IMG/VR virus record: IMGVR_UViG_3300041583_000045
Coordinates: 1 to 24,302 of that record
Strand: one strand, 5' to 3'
Length of the DNA: 24,302 bases
Origin: a virus
Below the pieces are notes generated by a model. It did no database searches. It saw nothing but the letters and a program-made list of their open reading frames with translations, and had not been told where the DNA came from. Positions within the stretch are counted from its first letter, which is position 1; each line of letters starts with the position of its first letter. Both the position numbers and the translations under genes were made by a program. Of this stretch, positions 7,505 through 14,129 are shown one piece after another.

Positions 7505-7936
7505 TTAGTTTCGGTGTCTCAGCGATCGCTCGACCGTGAGAACGTAATTCACCGATCTGGTGATTCTGTTCGAGCTGTCTTGACCCAGAGACGCACCAGA
7601 CGCCCAGCGCGACATGATCAGCACTATTGACCCGAGAGTACCAGCCTGACGGGAAGTCCAGCTCTGCGACAAGGCATCTTCGATAAAGTCAAGCTCGTCA
7701 TCATTCTCAGCTCTCATGCGAAACTGCACAGCGACAGTCGTTTCGATCTGCTCATCGACGACATTCATCGACAGCGCGATCGCACGATCAGGACTCTCAG
7801 GCAACACGAGCCCATAGATGCCCGTTTCAGCTGACGCATACACAGCAGGCGGCAGAGCGTAGTCGATGAGTCCGTCGCTCTCGTTCGCTGTTGCTTGAGC
7901 GATCTCGTGGCGCAGAGTTCTCAGCCAGCTCGTCAC
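7505..7936 (-). CDS. Tail terminator protein
   Basis: A 143-residue protein just before the tube gene in transcription order. In siphophages this place holds the tail terminator or completion protein (gpU-like), which caps the tube and joins it to the head. The alpha/beta pattern with 'DYALPPAVYAS' early and 'RSVNYVLTVERSL' as a final strand is consistent with the minor capsid/tail terminator family. It begins at a GTG whose GTGA overlaps the upstream stop, so it is translationally coupled. No catalytic motif is expected. The call relies mainly on gene order. Confidence 0.75.
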   Translation of the reverse strand: MTSWLRTLRHEIAQATANESDGLIDYALPPAVYASAETGIYGLVLPESPDRAIALSMNVVDEQIETTVAVQFRMRAENDDELDFIEDALSQSWTSRQAGTLGSIVLIMSRWASGASLGQDSSNRITRSVNYVLTVERSLRHRN

Positions 7937-8292
7937 AGTCCCATCTCCCTCTTCATCGAGTTCGCGACGATCGTTCGCACGAGCTCACGCTCACTGATCA
8001 GCGACGACTCTAAGAACTTCGCCTGTCGGCCAGCATCGTGTCTGAGCGAAACATCTTCATGCTGAACGACGGCATAATCCGTGTCGTAAGAGATCGCAGT
8101 TCGCCCGCTGTCGTCTTGACTGATGCCGCCAGATCGAGCGAGATCTCCCGTCTCATGAGGCACTCGCTGATTCGACACTGAGAGAACGTGCTCAGCAGCG
8201 ATGATGAGCCCCTTCTTTTTGCCGTTCACGCTCGCAGTCTTCAGCGCTTTCACGCCGTCGAGCAGCGGGCCGAGATCTCTGAAGAAACTCAT
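7933..8292 (-). CDS. Head-tail joining protein (HK97 gp10-like / minor capsid 2-like)
   Basis: A 119-residue protein with the pattern SNQRVPHETGDLARSGGISQ followed by ISYDTDYAVVQHED, characteristic of HK97 gp10-like and related minor capsid proteins ('vPhdTGdLr.S' then 'v.y.t.YA..vHe'). It ends with a helix where 'KFLESSLISERELVRTIVA' matches the usual 'kfl..al.e....l' ending. Such proteins sit in the neck and join capsid to tail. The ATG at 8292 overlaps the previous stop as ATGA, and its own stop overlaps the next gene's GTG. Confidence 0.85.
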   Translation of the reverse strand: MSFFRDLGPLLDGVKALKTASVNGKKKGLIIAAEHVLSVSNQRVPHETGDLARSGGISQDDSGRTAISYDTDYAVVQHEDVSLRHDAGRQAKFLESSLISERELVRTIVANSMKREMGL

Positions 8293-8633
8293 TCGACGTT
8301 CACGACTTCATGCTCGTCGCCACTGTACGGGCTGAACGACGCGACTCTGATGACACGAGAGACGCGACCGTCTGGCATTGTCACGCGCGAGTGTAACGCC
8401 AAGCGGCCAGCTGACTCGCGCGGCACGTAGATCGTCGACTCGCTCACGACTTGATTGCCGAGCGAGTCGCGCACCAGTCGACGTACATCTTCGATCATCA
8501 GCTTCGTCTCGCCTACAGCTGGCACGACGATGAATGGGCCAAACTGCGGCCCGTTCATGCCAGCGCCGAGATACTGTTCGACCCCAACTTGCTCAGTGAG
8601 AAAGTCATCGAACTCAGCAGCGAACTCAGACAA
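8289..8633 (-). CDS. Head closure / stopper-like protein
   Basis: A 114-residue, beta-rich protein in the standard second place of the head-tail connector set. It begins at TTG (MSEFAAEFDDFLTEQV), the start favoured by GAGAGGG seven bases upstream; there is no better ATG or GTG. The 8-base overlap with the upstream adaptor gene suggests coupling. Patterns such as 'PDGRVSRVIRVASFSPYSGDE' resemble the minor capsid 1/stopper families that close the neck after packaging. The call is from order and size. Confidence 0.7.
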   Translation of the reverse strand: MSEFAAEFDDFLTEQVGVEQYLGAGMNGPQFGPFIVVPAVGETKLMIEDVRRLVRDSLGNQVVSESTIYVPRESAGRLALHSRVTMPDGRVSRVIRVASFSPYSGDEHEVVNVE

Positions 8634-9084
8634 GAGTCGACCCTCTCGTGAGACTGACGACGCGAGTCGTAAGCAGTCCCGCGCGACTCAGATATCCGAT
8701 CGCAGTCGCGACGACGACGCGCCCGCTCGCGAGATTGTTTCGCTCAGCAGTTGCCGCGCCGTTCACTTCGTAAGCAACAGAGCGCCCGCCAAGAGACTTC
8801 GACGCAATCAAACGCGAGCTCATCACAGCGAGCGTGCCAGGGGTGACACCTGCGTCGACCCACGCTTCAGTCTGAGCGCATGCAGCTGATCGAAACGCTT
8901 GACGCTTCACACTGTCGACTGGGTAGCCGTCTGCGTCTGTGGAATAGATTGCGCTCGCTGTGTAGTCGAGCATCAGCTCGCTTGCTTTTCTGAGCAGCGC
9001 GTGAGCTCCGACGACGAGAGCAGCAGACGAGCCCTCACCGTGCATGAAGTCGCGAAGCTCTTCCGCTGTGGCGTAGATCAACAT
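8626..9084 (-). CDS. Head-tail adaptor protein
   Basis: A 152-residue mostly helical protein, the first gene after the capsid block. The N-terminal 'YATAEELRDFM' and the helical run 'ALLRKASELMLDYTAS' followed by 'FRSAACAQTEAWVDAG' are typical of gp6-type head-tail adaptors ('a.~~l...s..v..~t' and 'v..AtcaqvE.w'). These bind under the portal ring after packaging. The ATG at 9084 lies just downstream of a terminator, so expression depends on read-through or an unseen promoter. Confidence 0.82.
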   Translation of the reverse strand: MLIYATAEELRDFMHGEGSSAALVVGAHALLRKASELMLDYTASAIYSTDADGYPVDSVKRQAFRSAACAQTEAWVDAGVTPGTLAVMSSRLIASKSLGGRSVAYEVNGAATAERNNLASGRVVVATAIGYLSRAGLLTTRVVSLTRGSTLV

Positions 9085-9113
9085 TGTCTCTCGTCTCTGA
9101 TCGACAAACGAAA

Positions 9114-9146
9114 CGCCCAGCCGAGAACGTAGTCGTCGACTGGGCG
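9114..9146 (-). terminator. Rho-independent terminator after the capsid block
   Basis: On the minus strand a 10-bp stem with one G-T wobble (CGCCCAGTCG pairing with CGGCTGGGCG, loop 13 bases) is followed by TTTCGTTTGTC. It stands about 15 bases after the stop of the gene following the major capsid gene. The T-rich tail makes this the most classical terminator of the window. Confidence 0.82.
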
Positions 9147-9161
9147 GTTCATTTGCGCGGC

Positions 9162-9428
9162 TTAGTTGCTCTGCTCGTCGAACGCTTCGACCAGCTCGAC
9201 AGACTCTTCAGAGCCTGTCCGACTGATGTCCCCGCTTGACTGTTGCTCTTCAGCGAACAGCTGAACGATGTCGCTCTTTGACAGTCCCGCGATCAGCTCA
9301 GCATCGTGACCCTGTTGAGCCGCGAACTCACGCCAGACCGCGATCTTTGCATCTTTAGCGGGAGCCGCTACAGCGACAGCAGACGCAGCGCTCTCGCGAT
9401 GACGACGACGGAACCCTGTAGCGCCCAC
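9162..9428 (-). CDS. Small protein following the major capsid gene (88 residues)
   Basis: It starts at GTG two bases after the capsid stop and would be co-expressed with the capsid protein. The N-terminus is Arg-rich (FRRRHRE) and an Ala-rich linker follows. Residues about 30-60 ('KIAVWREFAAQQGHD...GLSKSDIVQLFAEE') look like a small helix-extended-helix (HeH/SAP-like) fold, a recurrent element of small actinophage proteins encoded after the capsid gene. The C-terminus is acidic. Function is unknown; a minor head component is plausible. The following terminator closes this high-expression pair. Confidence 0.75.
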   Translation of the reverse strand: MGATGFRRRHRESAASAVAVAAPAKDAKIAVWREFAAQQGHDAELIAGLSKSDIVQLFAEEQQSSGDISRTGSEESVELVEAFDEQSN

Positions 9429-9430
9429 GA

Positions 9431-10330
9431 CTAAGCCGCCGTGACGGTCGTGATGACAACCACGCCACGGTCATCCACGCGCTTGACTGCGTAGTGAACA
9501 TTCGTGGTGATCAGGTTCGTGCGCGTCAGAATGTCGCGATCGCTTTCGACGATCGGGCGGCGCTTGTACTTCAGCGCGAGTGCCCCCTGACGAACGATGA
9601 GCGCGCGACGGCCAGCCTGATTGCCAGCAGTTGCGCCGTCTGCGTCGACGACAGCAGTCGCACGATCGCTGACGAACACAGACACGGTGCCGATTGCGCC
9701 GACCATTCCGCGCGTGATCACTGAGTTTGGGCCCATCGAGTCTGAGCTGATGAACTTCTCATCGTTCAGCAGATCGACATGCTGTGAGCTGTGAACGATG
9801 ATGCCGCCCAGCTCAGCAGGGTCATACTCATCGCCCAAGAGAGCGACACCCTTGACGTATGCAGCCCACGAGAACGGCCCCGCGTGACTGATCTTCAGCG
9901 GCGCTGTCGTCGCTTCAGGGTCAGACGCGCCCGTGTTCGTGTGCTCGTACTCCGCAGCTGAACGAATGTCAGCGTCGAGCTTCCGCGAGATCGACAGAGC
10001 CAGCTGATTGCGAGCCTGATCGTTCGGGCGGCCAAGAGCGTTCACGATCGCGCTGTCAGTGAGCTCGATCGCCTTGCCAGCCTCTTTCACGACTGCGTAG
10101 CTGTCAGTCATGCTGAGCTTGACAGGGGTCATCGCGACACCCTCGACGAGATCGTCAGCGTCACCAATATAAGCGAACTTGGGGAAGTGAACAGTGTCGC
10201 CAGGCTGTCCGACGAGAGTGTCGTCGACATCGACCAGCGGCAAGAGCACAGTGTTTCCGACGACGCGCTCCATAACTGCATCGCCCCAAACTTCGGGAAC
10301 GATCAGATCTGATGCTTTTGTTTGAGCCAT
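9431..10330 (-). CDS. Major capsid protein, N4-gp56-like family
   Basis: A 299-residue capsid subunit. The N-terminal run 'DLIVPEVWGDAVMERV', then 'DTLVGQPGDTVHFPKFAYIG' and 'YAVVKEAGKAIELTDSAIV', is the pattern of the N4-gp56 family of HK97-fold capsid proteins. There is no protease domain or long delta region; a separate scaffold gene lies 14 bases upstream. The ATG at 10330 follows GAGAGGG at nine bases. It would form the icosahedral shell around the packaged DNA. Confidence 0.95.
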   Translation of the reverse strand: MAQTKASDLIVPEVWGDAVMERVVGNTVLLPLVDVDDTLVGQPGDTVHFPKFAYIGDADDLVEGVAMTPVKLSMTDSYAVVKEAGKAIELTDSAIVNALGRPNDQARNQLALSISRKLDADIRSAAEYEHTNTGASDPEATTAPLKISHAGPFSWAAYVKGVALLGDEYDPAELGGIIVHSSQHVDLLNDEKFISSDSMGPNSVITRGMVGAIGTVSVFVSDRATAVVDADGATAGNQAGRRALIVRQGALALKYKRRPIVESDRDILTRTNLITTNVHYAVKRVDDRGVVVITTVTAA

Positions 10331-10344
10331 GATATTTGCCCTCT

Positions 10345-11082
10345 CTAGGCGTTTACGAGCCGTTCGTATTCGGCTCGATTGGTGTTGTAGAGCTCGACGC
10401 GCTTCGCGTATGGAAGCGCTGAGAACTCAGCCTTCGACATTGCCCCACTGTCACCGGCTCCACCGAATTGAGGGCTACCCGTTCCGCTGGCCGCACCCGA
10501 CAGCCTGAGAGACGAATCTTTCGCGATCTCTTCTTTGATCGCTGTCGCGAGCGTACCACTGAACTCCGCGCTGGCTGGGTCAGACGCTCTGACATCTTCT
10601 CGACGCGCTAGAACGTAATTCAGATAGTCGATCTTCGCGGGGTCGACGTTGCTTGCCCACGCTTCACGAGTGATCGCGAGCTCGCGTCGTGAACCTTCGA
10701 GCTCAGAGCTTGTCTCGCCAAGCTTCGCGGTGATCTGCTCAGCTGTGAGCTCTTCACCTTTCGAGTTCGGGTCGAGCATGGCTGACATCTGTTTCAGAAT
10801 CTCTGATCGTGCTTCGTCAGCGGCGCTCTTCTTCGCGTTCACTCGCGCGTCGCCGTTCTCTTTGCGAAGTCGCTCGATCTCGCGCTTGGCTTTGTCTGGG
10901 TCACTCCACGGTGAGTCATCGCCGTCGACTGGCGCTTGAGCAGCTGGCGCGTTTGCGTCGAGTGCGACAGTCGCGTCTGGCTGTGCGGGCGGCGGGCCGG
11001 GAATCGGCGCAGCTGGCGCGCTCGCGTCGTTCTCTCGCGTGCCGTTCGACTCGCCAGTCCCGCTGGGTGTCGTGTCGCTCAT
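10345..11082 (-). CDS. Scaffolding protein
   Basis: A 245-residue protein directly before the capsid gene. Residues about 1-60 are Pro/Ala-rich and look disordered; residues about 65-150 are charged coiled coil ('DKAKREIERLRKENGDARVN', 'LEGSRRELAITREAW'); the C-terminus is basic enough to bind the capsid ('SALPYAKRVELYNTNRAEY'). This is the usual design of scaffold proteins that direct procapsid assembly and then leave. I chose ATG 11082 because GAAAGGAAG precedes it; an upstream in-frame start at 11130 would lie before the ribosome-binding site. Confidence 0.88.
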   Translation of the reverse strand: MSDTTPSGTGESNGTRENDASAPAAPIPGPPPAQPDATVALDANAPAAQAPVDGDDSPWSDPDKAKREIERLRKENGDARVNAKKSAADEARSEILKQMSAMLDPNSKGEELTAEQITAKLGETSSELEGSRRELAITREAWASNVDPAKIDYLNYVLARREDVRASDPASAEFSGTLATAIKEEIAKDSSLRLSGAASGTGSPQFGGAGDSGAMSKAEFSALPYAKRVELYNTNRAEYERLVNA

Positions 11083-11155
11083 GTTGCTTCCTTTCGTGGG
11101 GCACTCATGTTTGGGTGATGAGAACAGCATAGGCGGTCAGCTGGCCGCACGACGA

Positions 11156-11187
11156 AGCGCCGCCTCTTCGTGCTCTGAGGCGGCGCT
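11156..11187 (-). terminator. GC-rich hairpin between the 118-residue gene and the scaffold gene
   Basis: A perfect 11-bp stem (AGCGCCGCCTC at 11156-11166 with its complement at 11177-11187) and 10-base loop, about 20 bases after the stop of the upstream gene. There is no T-run after it, so termination may be partial. It separates the scaffold-capsid unit from the preceding genes. Confidence 0.72.
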
Positions 11188-11206
11188 GGGTGTCGCTGTG
11201 GCTGAG

Positions 11207-11563
11207 TTAGTTCGTGCGCGTAGCGATCACGCTCTTGAGATCGGCAAGATCGCGCTGATCGCGTTCGATCGTTTCGATTGAGTAGTCTGACATCTGAGCC
11301 TCGTACAGATGATTACGAACCGAGATGAGCAGTTGATCAAGAGTCGCGTCGTCGAGTAGCGCGAGCTGTGCGCGTCGCGCTTGAGTGTGAACAGCGGTCG
11401 CCTCTTTGAGCGCGAGCTGTCGAACTAAGACGATCTCCATGATTCGCTCTTTGCCAGCGGGCGTGCGAGCGCGAAACCAGCTGGCCCAGGCTTGCTGTTC
11501 GGCTTCGTATGCGACAGCTTCGAGAGTGTGAGCGGCTGAGACGATTGAGAGTGTGCTGTTCAT
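11207..11563 (-). CDS. Helical protein of unknown function (118 residues)
   Basis: It starts at ATG 11563 behind GAAAGGCATCTC, the same leader as the DUF932 gene; an upstream in-frame ATG at 11617 precedes this site and is rejected. The product MNSTLSIVSAAHTLEAVAYE is almost wholly helical, without Cys, and shows no motif I recognise. It has its own 84-base intergenic region upstream and a hairpin downstream, so it may be a single-gene unit inserted between the MuF/immunity pair and the scaffold. A head-related role is possible from position, but a moron-type accessory gene is equally likely. Confidence 0.75.
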   Translation of the reverse strand: MNSTLSIVSAAHTLEAVAYEAEQQAWASWFRARTPAGKERIMEIVLVRQLALKEATAVHTQARRAQLALLDDATLDQLLISVRNHLYEAQMSDYSIETIERDQRDLADLKSVIATRTN

Positions 11564-11575
11564 GAGATGCCTTTC

Positions 11576-11650
11576 ATTGGTGACGCCCTTTGTTTGCGTC
11601 ATGAGTACATAGTACATGAACCAGCTGGCTACACAAGTTGACGCGCGTCA
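11576..11650 (-). promoter_or_regulatory. Intergenic region with paired TGACGC sites and a -10-like hexamer
   Basis: Plus-strand 11581-11601 holds TGACGC and GCGTCA nine bases apart, and 11639-11650 is the perfect palindrome TGACGCGCGTCA. Between them, on the minus strand, TTGTGT and TACTAT are 16 bases apart and resemble a weak promoter for the 118-residue gene; GTACATAGTAC surrounds the -10-like box. The region is less GC-rich than its neighbours. Confidence 0.35.
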
Positions 11651-11953
11651 GTCAATCTCGACATGAGTCGACCCCTTGACGACTCGCATCAGATCGATGC
11701 GCGAGATCTGCGTCGTATAGATCTCAGTCACGACAGCGCCAGTCGCCTTCACGACGAACGTCGCGAGATTGTTCAGCAGCATGAAGTCAAGATCTCGATC
11801 GACGAGCCATTCACGCGCGCCCCACTCGACGAGATAGCTTTCATCATCTTCAGCGCCACGAGTGTCGACGTAGAACGTGCCTTCAGTACCGCCCCACAGT
11901 GAGCCGAATTGCAGCGCGACGATCTCTCTAGCTTCATCGAATGTTCTCATCAT
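11648..11953 (-). CDS. Probable immunity protein for the MuF toxin domain (Imm35/YrhB-like)
   Basis: A 101-residue protein encoded 9 bases after the MuF-toxin stop. The order 'FDEAREIVALQF', 'EDDESYLVEWGAREW', then 'LATFVVKATGAVVTEIY' resembles the YrhB/Imm35 type of immunity protein, in which a helix precedes a small sheet ending in a hydrophobic strand and T-G-x-V turn. In phage MuF polymorphic toxins the immunity gene usually follows the toxin gene, as here. It would bind and block the papain-fold domain in the producing cell. The start is ATG 11953 or the adjacent ATG 11950; the ribosome-binding site is weak, suggesting coupling. The family assignment is from pattern memory. Confidence 0.6.
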   Translation of the reverse strand: MMRTFDEAREIVALQFGSLWGGTEGTFYVDTRGAEDDESYLVEWGAREWLVDRDLDFMLLNNLATFVVKATGAVVTEIYTTQISRIDLMRVVKGSTHVEID

Positions 11954-11962
11954 GAGCGCATC

Positions 11963-14032
11963 TTAGCTCATTGTCTTGAGAACACGAATGGCACTCTTCA
12001 GCTCACGCTTTCGTCGATCAAGGAAAGTCAAGAATCGCGCGATCGCGTTTCGCTGTTGTCTGATCTCTTCTACACGCTCTTCAGTCGTGCTCTCGTCATC
12101 GCGCTCATCTGCCAGACGAGCACTCTCAGCGAGCGCGTCAGCTTCATCAGTCGCGACAGCTCTGAGCTCAGCCTGAGCACGCTCAATCTTCTTCACAGTC
12201 AGACCGTCGTCGCGCCCCTCGTCTGGCCTCTGAACAGTTCTCTCAGTTCGCTCACTCGGATTGAGATCGTCGACTCGAAGCATCTGCATCGTGTCGAACT
12301 TCATCTTCGCGGGGTATCGACTCGGAGAGTCGTCAGCTGTCGCGTCGACTTGACCGTCGTAAAGAACGATTCGATCATCTTTCTTCGCCCAGCTGAATAT
12401 ATGCCCAGCGCCGCGCTGATTCTTCCAAGCGCCAGCCATGAACCCGCGCGCGCCGTTCGGCATGTCAGCGACGAGACGCTTCATCGCGATCAGCGCCGTC
12501 GAGCCATGCTCTTTCAGCGAAGTGAACGAGCGCGTCTCGCCGCTCTCAGTCTCCCAGTCGCGAGCGATCGCGCTCATGGGTCGACCAGCTTGATTCACTG
12601 TCGGGCGTGCGATTACGTCGTATCCGCGAGCTCGCAGCTCGACAGCGCTCACGACGTTGTGGCAGTTCGTTTGATAGTCGAGAGTGTCGTTCACGCGCGG
12701 GTTCACTTTTGCTGTGATCGTCGCGTCTCTCATCGACTCAGCAGGCCCACGCCCGAAGCGAGCTTCGAGACGCGCGTCGACAGAGTTCACGCGCACGCTG
12801 TTAGTCGAGCTCGTCGTCGGGCTGTCATCGTCTGTGCGCGTCAATGGTGCCGTCTCAGCACGATTCGCGCGTTCGTCGCGTCGCGTCGCGCGACGAGCAG
12901 CTTCAGCAGCTCTCTCGTCAGGCGTGCCGAATCGCCCTGAGATCTGCTCGCGATCGCTTTGACGCTTCAGCTCTGGGTTATCTTCGAGATGCTGTTTCAT
13001 GCGCGCCTGCCCCGCCGCGATCTTCGCATCCATTTCACGCTCACGCTCAGGCGACAGCGCCGTCGCACGCTTCCGCTTCAGCTCGCGAATCTGTCTCTCG
13101 ATTTCACGCTGACGCTGTTGATCGTCATACCCTTTTTCATCCCACGGCGGGCGCTCGATGTCGCCGCGCTTCGTCACACCAGGGATGAACGCTGAGATCG
13201 TGCATCGACAGTTCGGATGCTGAAACTTGGCGCCGCGTGCCTCTTCGAGCGTCGCGTCGATCGTCACTTCGATGTCGCCGCCAGTCTTGTAATCGAACTC
13301 TTTGACTGTGCCTGTTTGCCCGTTACGCGACAGAATGGCGCGCGCCCAACGATCACAGATCTTGCAAGCGCGCGGGCCAGGCTGAACGATGACGAGATCA
13401 AGTCCGACAGCTTGCAGCGCGTCTTCGTGCCCCTGAACTTGAGCTCTCGCGTAACTGGTGCGCGTCGCCATTTCGACGTACTCGGGAATCCTCCATCGTC
13501 TGCCCGCGCTGTCACGAAACTCTGACTCGCCAGCAGAGAACACTTCATCGACGGCGCGCTGAGCAGCAGCTCGACGAGACTCGCCGCGTGCGACGATCGA
13601 CCCAGTGATTCTGCCGACGATTGCTCTGAATGAGTCTGTCGTCGTTCTCAAGATTGCGCTCGACGCATCTTTCGTGACGCGTGCCATTTCTTCTTGCAAG
13701 CGTTCGACAGCGGCACGCTGAGTCGACGACGCGACTTCGATCGGCTCGATGATGTCACTCAGATCAGTGAAGCCAGCCATGTTGCCGCGCTCGTAACGAT
13801 CACGCACGCCCCGCTCATACGCTGTCGCCATTTGCTCGTCAGCGAGACGCAGCTCTTCGATCGCTTCAGCTCGCAGTTGTTGAGTGCGCGCGAGCGTTCG
13901 CAGTTCGTAATCTGGCGCGTCGAGTCCCTGAGATATGACACCGCTGACGCGCGTCATGATGCGAAGCTCAGCGTCTCGATAGATGTCAGCGACGCGCGAC
14001 GCGGCTTGCCAGTCTCTCGCAGTCTCCGGCAT
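11963..14032 (-). CDS. MuF-like head morphogenesis protein with papain-fold toxin-like domain
   Basis: A 689-residue fusion. Residues about 1-285 are a Mu gpF-type minor head protein that sits near the portal: it ends with the usual Cys pairs, Cys223/Cys226 and HPNCRC (His272, Cys275, Cys277). A charged helical linker covers about 300-400. Residues about 445-600 match a papain-fold toxin domain (Tox-PL type): Cys457 in TNCHNVVSAVELRARGYDV, His544 in GAGHIFSW, and Asp559 in LYDGQ give a complete Cys-His-Asp set with the trailing Gln. A further helical tail of about 90 residues follows. It is probably carried in the capsid and may enter the host with DNA. The ATG forms TAATG with the preceding small gene. 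Confidence 0.88.
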   Translation of the reverse strand: MPETARDWQAASRVADIYRDAELRIMTRVSGVISQGLDAPDYELRTLARTQQLRAEAIEELRLADEQMATAYERGVRDRYERGNMAGFTDLSDIIEPIEVASSTQRAAVERLQEEMARVTKDASSAILRTTTDSFRAIVGRITGSIVARGESRRAAAQRAVDEVFSAGESEFRDSAGRRWRIPEYVEMATRTSYARAQVQGHEDALQAVGLDLVIVQPGPRACKICDRWARAILSRNGQTGTVKEFDYKTGGDIEVTIDATLEEARGAKFQHPNCRCTISAFIPGVTKRGDIERPPWDEKGYDDQQRQREIERQIRELKRKRATALSPEREREMDAKIAAGQARMKQHLEDNPELKRQSDREQISGRFGTPDERAAEAARRATRRDERANRAETAPLTRTDDDSPTTSSTNSVRVNSVDARLEARFGRGPAESMRDATITAKVNPRVNDTLDYQTNCHNVVSAVELRARGYDVIARPTVNQAGRPMSAIARDWETESGETRSFTSLKEHGSTALIAMKRLVADMPNGARGFMAGAWKNQRGAGHIFSWAKKDDRIVLYDGQVDATADDSPSRYPAKMKFDTMQMLRVDDLNPSERTERTVQRPDEGRDDGLTVKKIERAQAELRAVATDEADALAESARLADERDDESTTEERVEEIRQQRNAIARFLTFLDRRKRELKSAIRVLKTMS

Positions 14033-14124
14033 TACTTACCCCAACGATCAGAGATGAACAGCAGCAGTATGCCGATCACAACTCCGACAGCTGTGACGAA
14101 CAGCCACACAGTCGAGCTGTCCAC
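14032..14124 (-). CDS. Tiny single-span membrane protein (30 residues)
   Basis: It begins at GTG 14124, five bases after the portal stop, and ends in TAA overlapping the MuF ATG (TAATG). The product is VDSSTVWLFVTAVGVV followed by IGILLLFISDRWGK: one clear transmembrane helix of about 19 residues and a positively charged C-terminus. There is no strong ribosome-binding site; coupling to portal translation is likely. Exact tiling between two essential head genes and a coherent membrane helix argue that it is real. Function is unknown; holin-like or virion membrane peptides are conceivable. Confidence 0.6.
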   Translation of the reverse strand: MDSSTVWLFVTAVGVVIGILLLFISDRWGK

Positions 14125-14129
14125 GATGA

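Noticed and set aside
11909-12940. 343-codon plus-strand open frame opposite MuF
   Set aside because: It lies antisense to a gene with clear MuF and papain-fold motifs, is Ser/Arg/Leu-rich without any domain, and arises because the minus-strand genes rarely use TTA, CTA and TCA codons.
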